Below are positions 13,179-20,108 of a stretch of 28,131 nt of DNA, piece after piece. The DNA is from 13-2-20CM-68-14 sp046733295 (GTDB lineage: Bacteria; Actinomycetota; Thermoleophilia; Gaiellales; Gaiellaceae): contig JBKPOY010000094.1 of NCBI GenBank assembly GCA_046733295.1, positions 1-28,131 on the forward strand, written 5' to 3'. Numbering within the stretch: the stretch's first letter is position 1; every line of letters begins with the position of its first letter. The position numbers and the translations under genes were made by a program. The notes beneath the pieces were generated by a model, which was not told where the DNA came from, did no database searches, and saw only the letters and a program-made list of their open reading frames with translations.

Positions 13179-13400
13179 TCATCGGCCGCGCTGGGTGGCG
13201 AGAATCTCGCGTGCACGGTCGGCGTCCTCGCCACGGACGACGACCTCACGAGGACCGCCGGACGTCCAGCCCTCGAGCGCTGCCACTCCGGTGTTCGTGG
13301 GGCGGTCATAACACTCGATTCCGGCGTCTCGGAGAATGCCGCAGACGAGACTTGCCTCGACGATGGTCGGGGCCGTCTCGACGACTACGAGATCGTCCAT
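13179..13400 (-). CDS. DUF2007-type small protein (putative signal-transducing)
   Basis: The 73-residue product starts MDDLVVVETAPTIVEAS and has the DUF2007 layout: an N-terminal strand, a helix with ASLVCGILRDAGIECY, a variable middle loop and a terminal VVVRGEDADRAREILA strand-helix. The family resembles PII-like or ferredoxin-like small folds and is annotated as putative signal transducers, with no proven biochemistry that I know of. The ATG at 13400 lies inside the last codons of korB (16-bp overlap), so it is probably translated from the korB message. A LiaF-like gene follows 17 nt downstream. Confidence 0.72.
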   Translation of the reverse strand: MDDLVVVETAPTIVEASLVCGILRDAGIECYDRPTNTGVAALEGWTSGGPREVVVRGEDADRAREILATQRGR

Positions 13401-14395
13401 GTGTCACCGGCTCCGAGAAGCGCTGCAAGGTCGCCCACCTTCTTCTCCCGCGCCGTGCGAAGCTGCTCCTCCATCAGCTGGTCGTAGACGGGCCGCTCGA
13501 CGTCCCGGAAGACTCCGATTGGCGTCGCGCCGACGGTGTCCCGTGTCAGCCGCGACAGGGCGAACGCCGGCGAAGCCTCCGGGTGACGCGCGTCCCAGAC
13601 GAGCGCCTCGTCATCTCCCTCGAACACCTCCGCCGAGCCGTCGGGGCGCAGCCGAACGCCCTTCTCGCCGCTCGGCCCCCAGCGAATAGGACGGCCGTGC
13701 TCGAGATAGATCCGGTTCTCCTTCTCCTCGCGGACGAAGTCGAAGGCGCCGTCGTTGAAGATGTTGCAGTTCTGGAAGATCTCGACGAACGCGCTGCCCT
13801 TGTGCGCGGCGGCGGCGCGCAAAACGTCCTGTAGCTGGGCGCGATCGGTGTCGATCGCGCGCGCGACGAACGTCGCCTCCGCACCGATCGCCAGCGAGAG
13901 CGGGTTGAACGGCCAGTCGAGCGAGCCCATCGGGGTCGACTTCGTCACCTTGCCGAGCTCGGAAGTCGGCGAGTACTGCCCCTTGGTCAGGCCGTAGATC
14001 TGGTTGTTGAAGAGCAGGATCTTGATGTTGACGTTGCGCCGGAGCGCATGGATCAGGTGGTTGCCGCCGATCGAGAGCGCGTCGCCGTCGCCCGTGACGA
14101 CCCATACCGAGAGATCGGGCCGCGACGCCGACAGCCCTGTCGCAATCGCCGGAGCGCGGCCGTGGATCGAGTGCATGCCGTACGTCTCCATGTAGTACGG
14201 GAAGCGCGCGGCGCATCCGATCCCCGAGATGAAGACGATCCGCTCCTTCGGAATCTCGAGCTCCGGCATGAAGCCCTGGAGCGCCGCCAGGATCGCGTAA
14301 TCCCCGCAACCGGGGCACCAGCGGACTTCCTGGTCGGTCTTGTAATCCTTCGCGGTCAGCCTGGGCTGGGTGCCGTTGCCGTTCGAGTCGGCCAC
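13385..14395 (-). CDS. korB: 2-oxoacid:ferredoxin oxidoreductase, beta subunit (KorB type)
   Basis: The 336-residue product carries the TPP-binding signature GDGDALSIGGNHLIHALRR (about 102-120), with the family NNQIYGLTKGQ stretch at 130-140. Cysteines C27 and C30 in RWCPGCGD and C61 in GIGCAA are candidate ligands for the [4Fe-4S] cluster. It pairs with the gamma-alpha fused KorA (15852-17696) to convert 2-oxoglutarate or a related 2-oxoacid, CoA and oxidised ferredoxin to the acyl-CoA, CO2 and reduced ferredoxin. Exact substrate (2-oxoglutarate versus pyruvate) is not decided by sequence. The GTG start lies 6 nt after a TATTCT -10 box, so the message is probably leaderless. Unusually, korA is not adjacent: a cyclase-fusion gene on the other strand lies between. 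Confidence 0.9.
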   Translation of the reverse strand: MADSNGNGTQPRLTAKDYKTDQEVRWCPGCGDYAILAALQGFMPELEIPKERIVFISGIGCAARFPYYMETYGMHSIHGRAPAIATGLSASRPDLSVWVVTGDGDALSIGGNHLIHALRRNVNIKILLFNNQIYGLTKGQYSPTSELGKVTKSTPMGSLDWPFNPLSLAIGAEATFVARAIDTDRAQLQDVLRAAAAHKGSAFVEIFQNCNIFNDGAFDFVREEKENRIYLEHGRPIRWGPSGEKGVRLRPDGSAEVFEGDDEALVWDARHPEASPAFALSRLTRDTVGATPIGVFRDVERPVYDQLMEEQLRTAREKKVGDLAALLGAGDTWTIS

Positions 14396-14417
14396 AGGGC
14401 CAGAATACCCCCGTTAC
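14396..14417. promoter_or_regulatory. Compact divergent promoter between korB and the cyclase-fusion gene
   Basis: Only 22 bp separate two divergent GTG starts. On the minus strand TATTCT (14407-14402) is 6 nt from the korB GTG. On the plus strand the overlapping GAATACCCC gives a weaker TACCCC 6 nt from the cyclase GTG. Both messages appear leaderless, and the two -10 elements share the same bases, so polymerases would compete for the site. Confidence 0.5.
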
Positions 14418-15632
14418 GTGAGCGAGCAGACGAGCGAGACGCTGACCTTTCTCTTCACGGACGTGGAGAAGTCCACGGACCTCCTCCGACAGCTCGGAAG
14501 CCGATATCCCCACGCGATGGGGCGCCAGCAGGAGTTGCTCCGAGCGGCGTTCGGCGCGCAGAGAGGAGTCGAGGTCGATACGCAGGGCGACTCGTTCTTC
14601 GTCGCCTTTGCGCGCCCGCGCGACGCGGTGCTCGCCGCAGTCGCCGCGCAGGCCTCACTGGGCTCGGAGGGGTGGCCCGACGGCGCAGACGTCCGCGTGC
14701 GAATGGGAATCCATACCGGGCCGGTGGAGCTCGCCGGTGACCGCTACGTCGGCCTGGCCGTGCATCGGGCGGCACGGATCTGCGCCGCGGGCCACGGCGG
14801 GCAGGTCCTGCTCTCCGAGGCCACGCGCGCGCTGCTCGAAGACGACGAGCACGATCTCGCGGAGATCGGGCTTCGCGACCTCGGCAGCCATCACCTGAAG
14901 GACTTCCATCGGCCGGTCAGGCTCTTTCAGGTCGTCGCGGCCCCTTTGGGCGAGGACTTCCCGGCCCTCCGCACGCCGGGGCAGGCGACGCTTGCGCTCG
15001 ACAGGCACGCCTCCACCGCGCGTGCGTCGGATGAGGAGCGCGACGAGACCGTCTCTGCACTCCGCGAGCATGCGGCCACAGGGCGGCTGACCCTCGAGGA
15101 ATTCTCGGAGCGGACGGAGCGTGCCTACGCAGCGAGAACGACCGGCGAGCTCGAACGCCTGGCCGCCGACCTGCCGGCGTCTCCGGACGAGCGCGTCCGT
15201 CCCCGACCGAAGCGATTCACGGCCGCCGTGCTCGGCAACACCCAGAGGACGGGCCGTTGGCGGCTGCCGCGGCGCAGCGGCGGGCTGGTCCTCCTCGGCG
15301 ACGCCGACCTCGATCTGCGCCAGGCCGAGCTCGAAGGCAGCGTGGCCTCGATCAACGTTTGGGTCCTGTTCGGAAACGTCGACCTGTACGTCCCCGAAGG
15401 CGTCGAGGTCGATCTCGGCGGCGTCAGCATCTTCGGCCACCGGCGGGAATGGGGCCGCGACGTTCCGCCGCTGCCGGGAACGCCGCTCGTGCGGGTGAGG
15501 ATCTTCTCGCTCTTCGGCACGGCCGACCTGTGGAGGGTCCCCGCGGCCTGGATCGGCAGATCATTCGGGCAGGTGATCAAGGCCCTCCGAAGCGACGCCA
15601 AGCGAGAGCTGCCGCCAGGGCCGCAGCCTTAG
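14418..15632 (+). CDS. Class III cyclase-homology domain fused to DUF1707 and a LiaF-like domain
   Basis: The 404-residue product has three parts. Residues 5-175 are a class III adenylate/guanylate cyclase homology domain with metal aspartates D15 (LFTDVEKST) and D58 (DTQGDSFF) and R120 in VHRAARI. The transition-state Asn is His (H116), and the position of the substrate-selecting Lys is Asp (D54). Residues 203-256 match DUF1707 (RASDEERDETVSALREH through EFSERTERAYAARTTGELERL). Residues 266-373 are a LiaF-like beta solenoid (LVLLGDADLDL, VLFGNVDLYVPEG, FSLFGTADLW). No membrane segment is seen. The GTG at 14418 has a -10-like box 6 nt upstream. The gene sits between korB and korA on the opposite strand. 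Whether it makes a cyclic nucleotide is open. Confidence 0.78.
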   Translation: MSEQTSETLTFLFTDVEKSTDLLRQLGSRYPHAMGRQQELLRAAFGAQRGVEVDTQGDSFFVAFARPRDAVLAAVAAQASLGSEGWPDGADVRVRMGIHTGPVELAGDRYVGLAVHRAARICAAGHGGQVLLSEATRALLEDDEHDLAEIGLRDLGSHHLKDFHRPVRLFQVVAAPLGEDFPALRTPGQATLALDRHASTARASDEERDETVSALREHAATGRLTLEEFSERTERAYAARTTGELERLAADLPASPDERVRPRPKRFTAAVLGNTQRTGRWRLPRRSGGLVLLGDADLDLRQAELEGSVASINVWVLFGNVDLYVPEGVEVDLGGVSIFGHRREWGRDVPPLPGTPLVRVRIFSLFGTADLWRVPAAWIGRSFGQVIKALRSDAKRELPPGPQP

Positions 15633-15639
15633 GACGCGC

Positions 15640-15855
15640 CTACGCCCTCGACTCCCCGTCCTCCCCCGCGCGACGCTTGCTGAGGGCGACGAGCCCGAGC
15701 ACGATCGCGACTGCGAAGAAGATCGCCGCCTCGATCCACATGCTGCCCCAGATCGAGACGATGCCCCCGACGATCCCGATCACGGAGCCGTACGCCCACC
15801 TCTCGCTGCGCAGCCAGCCCGGGCGCGATCCGAGCTCGATGTTCGTCCAGCTCAC
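15640..15855 (-). CDS. Small two-helix membrane protein coupled to korA
   Basis: The 71-residue product has two predicted transmembrane helices (VIGIVGGIVSIWGSMW and AAIFFAVAIVLGLVAL), with a short N-terminus and a basic-acidic tail (SKRRAGEDGESRA). The GTG start overlaps the korA stop by 4 bases (GTGA), so it is co-translated with korA. It ends 7 bp from the convergent cyclase-fusion stop. I do not recognise a family. A membrane tether or partner for the oxidoreductase is conceivable but not shown. Confidence 0.65.
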   Translation of the reverse strand: MSWTNIELGSRPGWLRSERWAYGSVIGIVGGIVSIWGSMWIEAAIFFAVAIVLGLVALSKRRAGEDGESRA

Positions 15856-17696
15856 AGCATCGCCTCGATCGCTTCCTCCACCTCGCCGGCGCGGAAGGGG
15901 AGACCGCGCACGAGGTTGAAGCCGGCGGCGTCGACGAGGAACTCCGCCCTGATCAGCTTTCGCAGCTGCCCGAGGTTGAGCTCCGGGATGAGCACCCTCT
16001 CGTAGCCGCGCACGACATCTCCCGTGTTGCGCGGGAACGGGTTGAGGTAGTGGAGATGCGCGTGAGCCACCCTCCGTCCGCCCTGCCGGACGCGCCGGAC
16101 GCCCGCCGCGACCGGTCCGAAGGTCCCGCCCCACGACAGCACGAGCAGCTCCGCGCCGTCCGGGTCGTCGACCTCGAGCTCCGGGATGTCCGAGGCGATG
16201 CCGGCGACCTTTTGCGCGCGGAGCCGCGTCATCAGGTCGTGGTTGTCCGGGTCGTAGGAGACGTTGCCGGTCACGTCCTGCTTTTCGAGGCCGCCGATCC
16301 GGTGCTCGAGGCCCGGCGTCCCGGGGATCGCCCAGGGCCTGGCGAGCGTCTGGTCGTCCCGAACGTACGGCTGGAACTCGCCGTCCGCGGGCGCCTCGGT
16401 CAGGAAGCCGGGGTCGAGGGCCGGTATCCCGTCGACGTCCGGGAGAAGCCAGGGCTCGGAGCCGTTCGCGAGGTAGGCATCGGACAAAAGGTAGACCGGT
16501 GTCCGGTATTCGAGCGCGATCCGTGCCGCCTCGATCGCCGCCTCGAAGCACTGCGCCGGGGTGGAGGCGGCGAGGACCGGCACGGGGCTCTCCGAGTTGC
16601 GCCCGAACAGAACCATCAGAAGATCCGCCTGCTCGGGCTTTGTCGGCATTCCCGTGGAAGGACCGGCGCGCTGGATGTCCAGGATCAGCAGTGGCAGCTC
16701 GAGTGCGACGGCCAGCCCGACGGTCTCCGACTTGAGGACGACGCCCGGCCCGGCCGAGGTCGAGACCCCGAGCGACCCTCCGAAGCTCGCTCCCACGGCA
16801 GCACCGACCGCGGCGATCTCGTCCTCCGCCTGGAAGGTGCGGACGCCGAAGTTCTTGTGGCGGGCGAGCTCCTCGAGGATCGAGCTCGCGGGCGTGATCG
16901 GGTAGGCACCGAGAAAGAGCGGAAGACCGCTCTTGACGCTGGCGGCGATGAGCCCGTAGGCGAGCGCGGTGTTCCCGGTGATGTTGCGGTAGGTGCCGGG
17001 CTTCAGCTTCGCGGGGCGGACCTCGTAGGAGACGGCGAAGGTCTCCGTGGTCTCGCCGAACGCGTAGCCGGCGCTGAACGCACGCTTGTTCGCGTCGGCG
17101 ATCTCCGGCTTCTTCGCGAACTTCCGCTCGAGGAACCCGACCGTGTTCTCGGTCGGGCGGTTGTAGAGCCATGACATCAACCCGAGCGCGAACATGTTCT
17201 TCGAACGCTCGGCTTCGCGCTTCGTGACGCCTGCGTCCTTCGTCGCCTCGAGCGTCATCGTCGTCAGCGGCACCGCGTAGAGGTCATAGTCATCGAGCGT
17301 CCCGTCCTCGAGCGGGTTCGCGTCGTAGCCGGCCTTGGACCGGTTGCGCTCGGTGAATGTGTCGGCGTCGACGATCAGGGTGCCGCCCCGGGGCAAGTCG
17401 CGCAGGTTCGTCTTGAGCGCCGCCGGGTTCATCGCAACGAGGACGTTCGGCGCGTCCCCGGGTGTCAGGATGTCGTGGTCGGCGAAATGGACCTGGAATC
17501 CGGAGACGCCGGGCAGCGAGCCGGCCGGCGCGCGGATCTCGGCCGGGAAATCCGGGAACGTCGAGAGGTCGTTTCCGAGCACGGCCGTCTCGCTCGTGAA
17601 CTGGCCGCCGGTGAGCTGCATCCCGTCACCGGAGTCGCCCGCGAAGCGGACGACGACGCTGTCGACCTGCTCGACAGGCTTGGCGTGCTTGGCCAC
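15852..17696 (-). CDS. korA: 2-oxoacid:ferredoxin oxidoreductase, fused gamma-alpha subunit (KorA type)
   Basis: The 614-residue product begins with the gamma domain (VVRFAGDSGDGMQLTGG, FPAEIRAPAGSLPGVSGFQV), which handles CoA and subunit contact, to about residue 190. The alpha domain follows (NTALAYGLIAASVKSG, GAYPITPASSILEEL, FQAEDEIAAVGAAVGASFGG), with the SAGPG and QRAGPSTGMPTKPEQ motifs typical of KorA pyrimidine-binding regions. Length and fused order match actinobacterial KorA. It lacks its own iron-sulfur motif; the cluster sits in KorB. The GTG at 17696 lies 7 nt after a TATACC -10 box. It is followed by a coupled small membrane protein, whereas korB lies 1.4 kb further on, beyond the cyclase-fusion gene. 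Confidence 0.92.
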   Translation of the reverse strand: MAKHAKPVEQVDSVVVRFAGDSGDGMQLTGGQFTSETAVLGNDLSTFPDFPAEIRAPAGSLPGVSGFQVHFADHDILTPGDAPNVLVAMNPAALKTNLRDLPRGGTLIVDADTFTERNRSKAGYDANPLEDGTLDDYDLYAVPLTTMTLEATKDAGVTKREAERSKNMFALGLMSWLYNRPTENTVGFLERKFAKKPEIADANKRAFSAGYAFGETTETFAVSYEVRPAKLKPGTYRNITGNTALAYGLIAASVKSGLPLFLGAYPITPASSILEELARHKNFGVRTFQAEDEIAAVGAAVGASFGGSLGVSTSAGPGVVLKSETVGLAVALELPLLILDIQRAGPSTGMPTKPEQADLLMVLFGRNSESPVPVLAASTPAQCFEAAIEAARIALEYRTPVYLLSDAYLANGSEPWLLPDVDGIPALDPGFLTEAPADGEFQPYVRDDQTLARPWAIPGTPGLEHRIGGLEKQDVTGNVSYDPDNHDLMTRLRAQKVAGIASDIPELEVDDPDGAELLVLSWGGTFGPVAAGVRRVRQGGRRVAHAHLHYLNPFPRNTGDVVRGYERVLIPELNLGQLRKLIRAEFLVDAAGFNLVRGLPFRAGEVEEAIEAML

Positions 17697-17709
17697 TGCC
17701 GTAGGTATA
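17697..17709 (-). promoter_or_regulatory. Leaderless promoter of korA
   Basis: Reading on the minus strand, TATACC (17709-17704) is followed by 7 nt and then the GTG at 17696. The spacing matches the other leaderless starts in the window. The 30-bp gap to the upstream SRPBCC stop leaves room for only the -10 region outside coding sequence. Confidence 0.55.
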
Positions 17710-17726
17710 GCGCAGGCGCGCGGGAC

Positions 17727-18365
17727 TCAGACGGAGGCAGCGGCTCGTTCCACCGCGAGTCGTTCCGCGCGCTGCTTGATCCCGCGCAACATCTTGCGTT
17801 CCATGACCAGCGAGCCGGGGTCGACGATCGCGCTCCAGGCGATCCGCGCGGGGAGCGACTGGCTCGCGGTCGTAAAGCGGTTGCGGCTGATCAGGCGCGT
17901 GCGAGACCCCCCGGCGGGCTCGAGCACGAACGCCCAGACCCAGTTCCCGTCGCTCGACCGGACGACGAGCGCCCGCTCGTGCTCGAGGATCTCGATCCGC
18001 AAGCCCTGGTCCGGCGAGCCGAAGATCTCGTCGCCGACCGCGGGATTCTGGTGCTCCGCCATCACATAGTCGACGCTGTGGATGTCCATGCCGAGCAGGT
18101 TCTCGATCCAGTCGTAGGTGTACGCGCCGCCGCGGCCGTGGCCGCCCATCTGGACGAGCCAGGGCCAGATGTGCTCCGGTTGCGTGTCGATCGTGATCGC
18201 GCGCGTGGAGACTATGTCGGCCGCCGGGAGCAGCTCGTCTCCCGGCAGCGTCGCCGCCACCTCCCGATCGGTCGCACCCCACCTGAACGAACGCTCCCTG
18301 AGGACGAGCCGGTAGAGGACGAACCCGAGCGCCGGAGCGACGAGTATGAGTCGTCTCAGCCTGAT
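17727..18365 (-). CDS. SRPBCC-family protein with N-terminal membrane anchor, non-canonical start
   Basis: The body is an SRPBCC (START/Bet v1-like) domain with the family stretch TRAITIDTQPEHIWPWLVQMGGHGRGGAYTYD in pieces, such as IWPWLVQMG, YDWIENLLGMD and ERKMLRGIKQRAE. The frame continues upstream of the first GTG (18260) through RWGATDREV and a hydrophobic anchor RRLILVAPALGFVLYRLVLR, both usual in this family, so the real start is further up. No in-frame ATG, GTG or TTG exists before the next stop. The only options near the perfect AAGGAGG are ATC at 18365 (5-nt spacing) and CTG at 18359 (11 nt). I give the outer limit. Members bind hydrophobic ligands; the ligand is unknown. Confidence 0.65.
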   Translation of the reverse strand: MRLRRLILVAPALGFVLYRLVLRERSFRWGATDREVAATLPGDELLPAADIVSTRAITIDTQPEHIWPWLVQMGGHGRGGAYTYDWIENLLGMDIHSVDYVMAEHQNPAVGDEIFGSPDQGLRIEILEHERALVVRSSDGNWVWAFVLEPAGGSRTRLISRNRFTTASQSLPARIAWSAIVDPGSLVMERKMLRGIKQRAERLAVERAAASV

Positions 18366-18370
18366 GGCAG

Positions 18371-18377
18371 CCTCCTT
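18371..18377 (-). promoter_or_regulatory. Perfect Shine-Dalgarno in front of a non-canonical start
   Basis: AAGGAGG on the minus strand lies 5 nt before an in-frame ATC (18365) and 11 nt before an in-frame CTG (18359). No ATG, GTG or TTG in the SRPBCC frame is within reach, so this site decides the approximate start. Confidence 0.6.
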
Positions 18378-18392
18378 CTCGGGCGGACCCTT

Positions 18393-18418
18393 GCCGATTG
18401 GGCTGATCGGCGCATCAG
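18393..18418. repeat. Nested inverted repeats upstream of the SRPBCC gene
   Basis: GCCGAT (18393-18398) is matched by ATCGGC (18406-18411), and CTGAT (18403-18407) by ATCAG (18414-18418). They lie 16-50 bp upstream of the SRPBCC ribosome site and could form an operator or leader hairpin. The arms are short and this may be chance. Confidence 0.3.
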
Positions 18419-18518
18419 CGGCGCCGCGGATTCTGGTGCGGGAAACCCCGGAAGCCGGCGCACTCTCGGCACACTCGCGCCTCAGACACGTGCGGCGGGC
18501 CTCGATAGCGTTCCGGTA

Positions 18519-18554
18519 GGGGCGCTCGTGCGCCCCCCAAGGGCGGCGCCGCCC
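18519..18554 (-). terminator. GC hairpins downstream of the small acidic protein gene
   Basis: GGGGCGC-TCGT-GCGCCCC (18519-18536) is a perfect 7-bp stem with a 4-nt loop, and GGGCGGC-GCCGCCC (18541-18554) is a perfect loopless palindrome. Both follow the minus-strand gene ending at 18561. There is no T-run, so this would be an atypical terminator; the 18366-18560 gap holds nothing else I can name. Confidence 0.4.
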
Positions 18555-18560
18555 GGGCGC

Positions 18561-18794
18561 TCACGCGGCGCTTCGCCGCACGACCTTCAGGCCCCAGGCC
18601 TTGCCGCTCGCGAAGAGCTCGTCCGGGTCCACATCGTCGCGCCAGCCGAGGAAATGCGGTTCCGGATCGTCATCGGTCGACCCGACGACGGCCAGCCGCT
18701 GCTCCTCGACTTCGGGCTCCGGCCCCCGCTCGAGCTCTTCCAGGCGGCGCTCCGCCTCTTCGGACGCCGGACCCTCCATGTAGCCCCTCGGCAT
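18561..18794 (-). CDS. Small acidic protein of unknown function
   Basis: The 77-residue product starts MPRGYMEGPASEEAERRL. An acidic helical first half (ELERGPEPEVEEQ) is followed by AVVGSTDDDPEPHFLGWRDDVDPDELF and a basic tail (KVVRRSAA) encoded by a GC hairpin. No membrane segment or recognised domain. The ATG at 18794 is favoured because TACCTT (18807-18802) lies 7 nt upstream, the leaderless spacing used elsewhere here; an ATG at 18779 is the alternative. The frame is open further upstream, but that part is antisense to the next gene. It diverges from the membrane protein at 18847. Confidence 0.55.
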   Translation of the reverse strand: MPRGYMEGPASEEAERRLEELERGPEPEVEEQRLAVVGSTDDDPEPHFLGWRDDVDPDELFASGKAWGLKVVRRSAA

Positions 18795-18846
18795 GCCTTG
18801 AAAGGTACCCCGTTTCGATTTCGGCCGGCCGGGCGATACCGATTCC

Positions 18847-19350
18847 GTGGCGCTCAGAAACACACGAGCGTGGACACCGAGAGCGATTCCGTTTGGCTTC
18901 ATGATCGCCCTGCTCGGCGCATGGGTGATCGTCGCCGCGCTGATCGGGCCGGCCTTCAACTTCGGCTTCTTCAACGACGAGTCGTGGAACTTCTCGACGA
19001 AGCAGTGGGAGCTGCAGTTGATCCCGGGCGCGGTCGCCGTGCTCGGCGGCTTCATGCTGATGACGCCCTCACGTGGCGGCGGTGCGTTCGGTGCGCTCCT
19101 CGCGCTCGCGGCCGGTGCCTGGCTGATCGTCGCTCCGGTGCTCTACCCGCTCTGGTCGAGTGGGACGATCGAGACCTTTGGGACCGAGGGCATGAAGGCT
19201 CTTCGGTGGATCGGCCACTTCTACGCGCCCGGGGCGCTGATCGTTTACTGCGCCGGCTATGCGCACGGCCTGTTCTCGCGACGAACCGTCGTGCAGGACA
19301 CGACCGTGGGTGAGCCGCAGACGCAGCGCACCGTGACGGGCGACGCCTAG
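18847..19350 (+). CDS. Four-helix membrane protein of unknown function
   Basis: The 167-residue product has four hydrophobic segments: FGFMIALLGAWVIVAALIG, LIPGAVAVLGGFMLM, FGALLALAAGAWLIVAPVLY and YAPGALIVYCAGYAHGL. A hydrophilic loop with NFGFFNDESWNFSTKQWE lies between the first two, and a Thr/Gln-rich tail ends the protein. The paired-helix layout with aromatic-rich linkers resembles SPW-repeat membrane proteins, but I do not see the SPW motif and do not assign the family. The GTG start has a weak -10-like GATACC 6 nt upstream. Its TAG stop shares a CTAG with the convergent VOC gene. Confidence 0.65.
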   Translation: MALRNTRAWTPRAIPFGFMIALLGAWVIVAALIGPAFNFGFFNDESWNFSTKQWELQLIPGAVAVLGGFMLMTPSRGGGAFGALLALAAGAWLIVAPVLYPLWSSGTIETFGTEGMKALRWIGHFYAPGALIVYCAGYAHGLFSRRTVVQDTTVGEPQTQRTVTGDA

Positions 19351-19826
19351 GCCTCGGCGAGCAGCGCCTGCAGGTCGAGAGGGGCGTTGACCATCGCGAG
19401 CTCCTCGCCGTCGCGCGGCCATTGTTCCTTCGGCCGGTCCCGGTAGAGCTCGATCCCGTTGCCGTCGGGGTCGCGCAGGTAGATCGCCTCGCTGACACCG
19501 TGATCCGTGGCGCCGTCGATCGAGATGCGGGCATCCACGAGACGACGCAGCGCATCACCCAGAGTCGCCCGGTCCGGGTAGCGGATGGCGACGTGGTAGA
19601 GGCCGGTCGTTCCGGGAGGGGGGGCCGAACCGCCGCGACTCTCCCACGTGTTCAGCCCCAGATGGTGGTGATAGCCCCCGGCGCTCAGGAAGACCGCCTG
19701 GTCGCCGTAGCGCTGCATCACGTCGAAGCCGAGGACGTCGCGATAGAAGCCGAGGGCCCGGTCGATGTCGGAAACCTTCAGATGGACGTGGCCGATGTCA
19801 ACCCTTGGATCGATCGATTCGCTCAT
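19347..19826 (-). CDS. VOC-superfamily protein (glyoxalase / extradiol-dioxygenase-like)
   Basis: The 159-residue product has paired beta-alpha-beta-beta-beta modules: IGHVHLKVSDIDRALGFYRD at 11-30 and LYHVAIRYPDRATLGDALRR at 77-95. Candidate metal ligands are H15, H78 and E126 (GNGIELYRD); the HHH at 53-55 is extra. The segment DPDGNGIELYRDRP is the classic VOC ending. Similar proteins are called catechol-2,3-dioxygenase-like in actinobacteria, but the length is a single-domain size and the substrate is unknown. I chose the ATG at 19826; a TAGCGT -10-like box (19840-19835) is 8 nt upstream, and a GTG at 19829 is an alternative. Its stop overlaps that of the membrane protein. Confidence 0.8.
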   Translation of the reverse strand: MSESIDPRVDIGHVHLKVSDIDRALGFYRDVLGFDVMQRYGDQAVFLSAGGYHHHLGLNTWESRGGSAPPPGTTGLYHVAIRYPDRATLGDALRRLVDARISIDGATDHGVSEAIYLRDPDGNGIELYRDRPKEQWPRDGEELAMVNAPLDLQALLAEA

Positions 19827-19893
19827 CACCGCCAACGCTAGCGCCCGCAGGGCGAGTGGGGGGCGGCACGGCGCCCCCCACTGCGCAGACGGG

Positions 19894-19977
19894 CTACCAC
19901 CACGGCAATCCGGCGTTCAGCGCGGCGACGCCAAAGGCGACAGCTGCCGCAACGAGAGTCCTCAGACGGCTCGACAT
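19894..19977 (-). CDS. 27-residue signal-peptide-like micropeptide, candidate signalling pro-peptide
   Basis: An ATG at 19977 has AAGGAGG (19988-19982) 4 nt upstream, one of the strongest ribosome sites in the window. The 27-codon frame ends in TAG at 19894. The peptide has a basic start (MSSRLRT), a 16-residue hydrophobic core rich in Ala and Val, and the end ALNAGLPWW. This is the build of a Sec signal peptide with a very short remainder; cleavage after ALNA would release GLPWW (inference). It is encoded divergently from an XRE-TPR regulator whose start is 120 bp away. RRNPP systems pair such a regulator with a short exported peptide gene. It could also be a simple one-helix membrane peptide. 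Confidence 0.55.
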   Translation of the reverse strand: MSSRLRTLVAAAVAFGVAALNAGLPWW

Positions 19978-20085
19978 ACCACCTCCTTCCCTCGAATCGG
20001 GTGGAGCGGGACCGATACGGAAACAGGCGTGGATACTTCCTGCAAGCCCGTTATCCGTTTGACGGCGTGGCCCTTCCTCCACGAA

Positions 20086-20108
20086 GATCACGACGCCGTG
20101 ATCACGAC
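20086..20108. promoter_or_regulatory. Palindrome and direct repeat over the XRE-TPR start, candidate operator
   Basis: GATCACG (20086-20092) and CGTGATC (20097-20103) form a perfect 7-bp inverted repeat with a 4-bp spacer that includes the GTG start at 20098. GATCACGAC also recurs directly at 20086-20094 and 20100-20108, 14 bp apart. XRE-type dimers bind palindromes of this size, so autoregulation is plausible. Part of the second copy encodes the first residues of the protein. Confidence 0.45.

Noticed and set aside
17475..19313. Plus-strand 612-codon frame across korA, SRPBCC and small-protein genes
   Set aside because: It is antisense to three better-supported genes and shows no domain.
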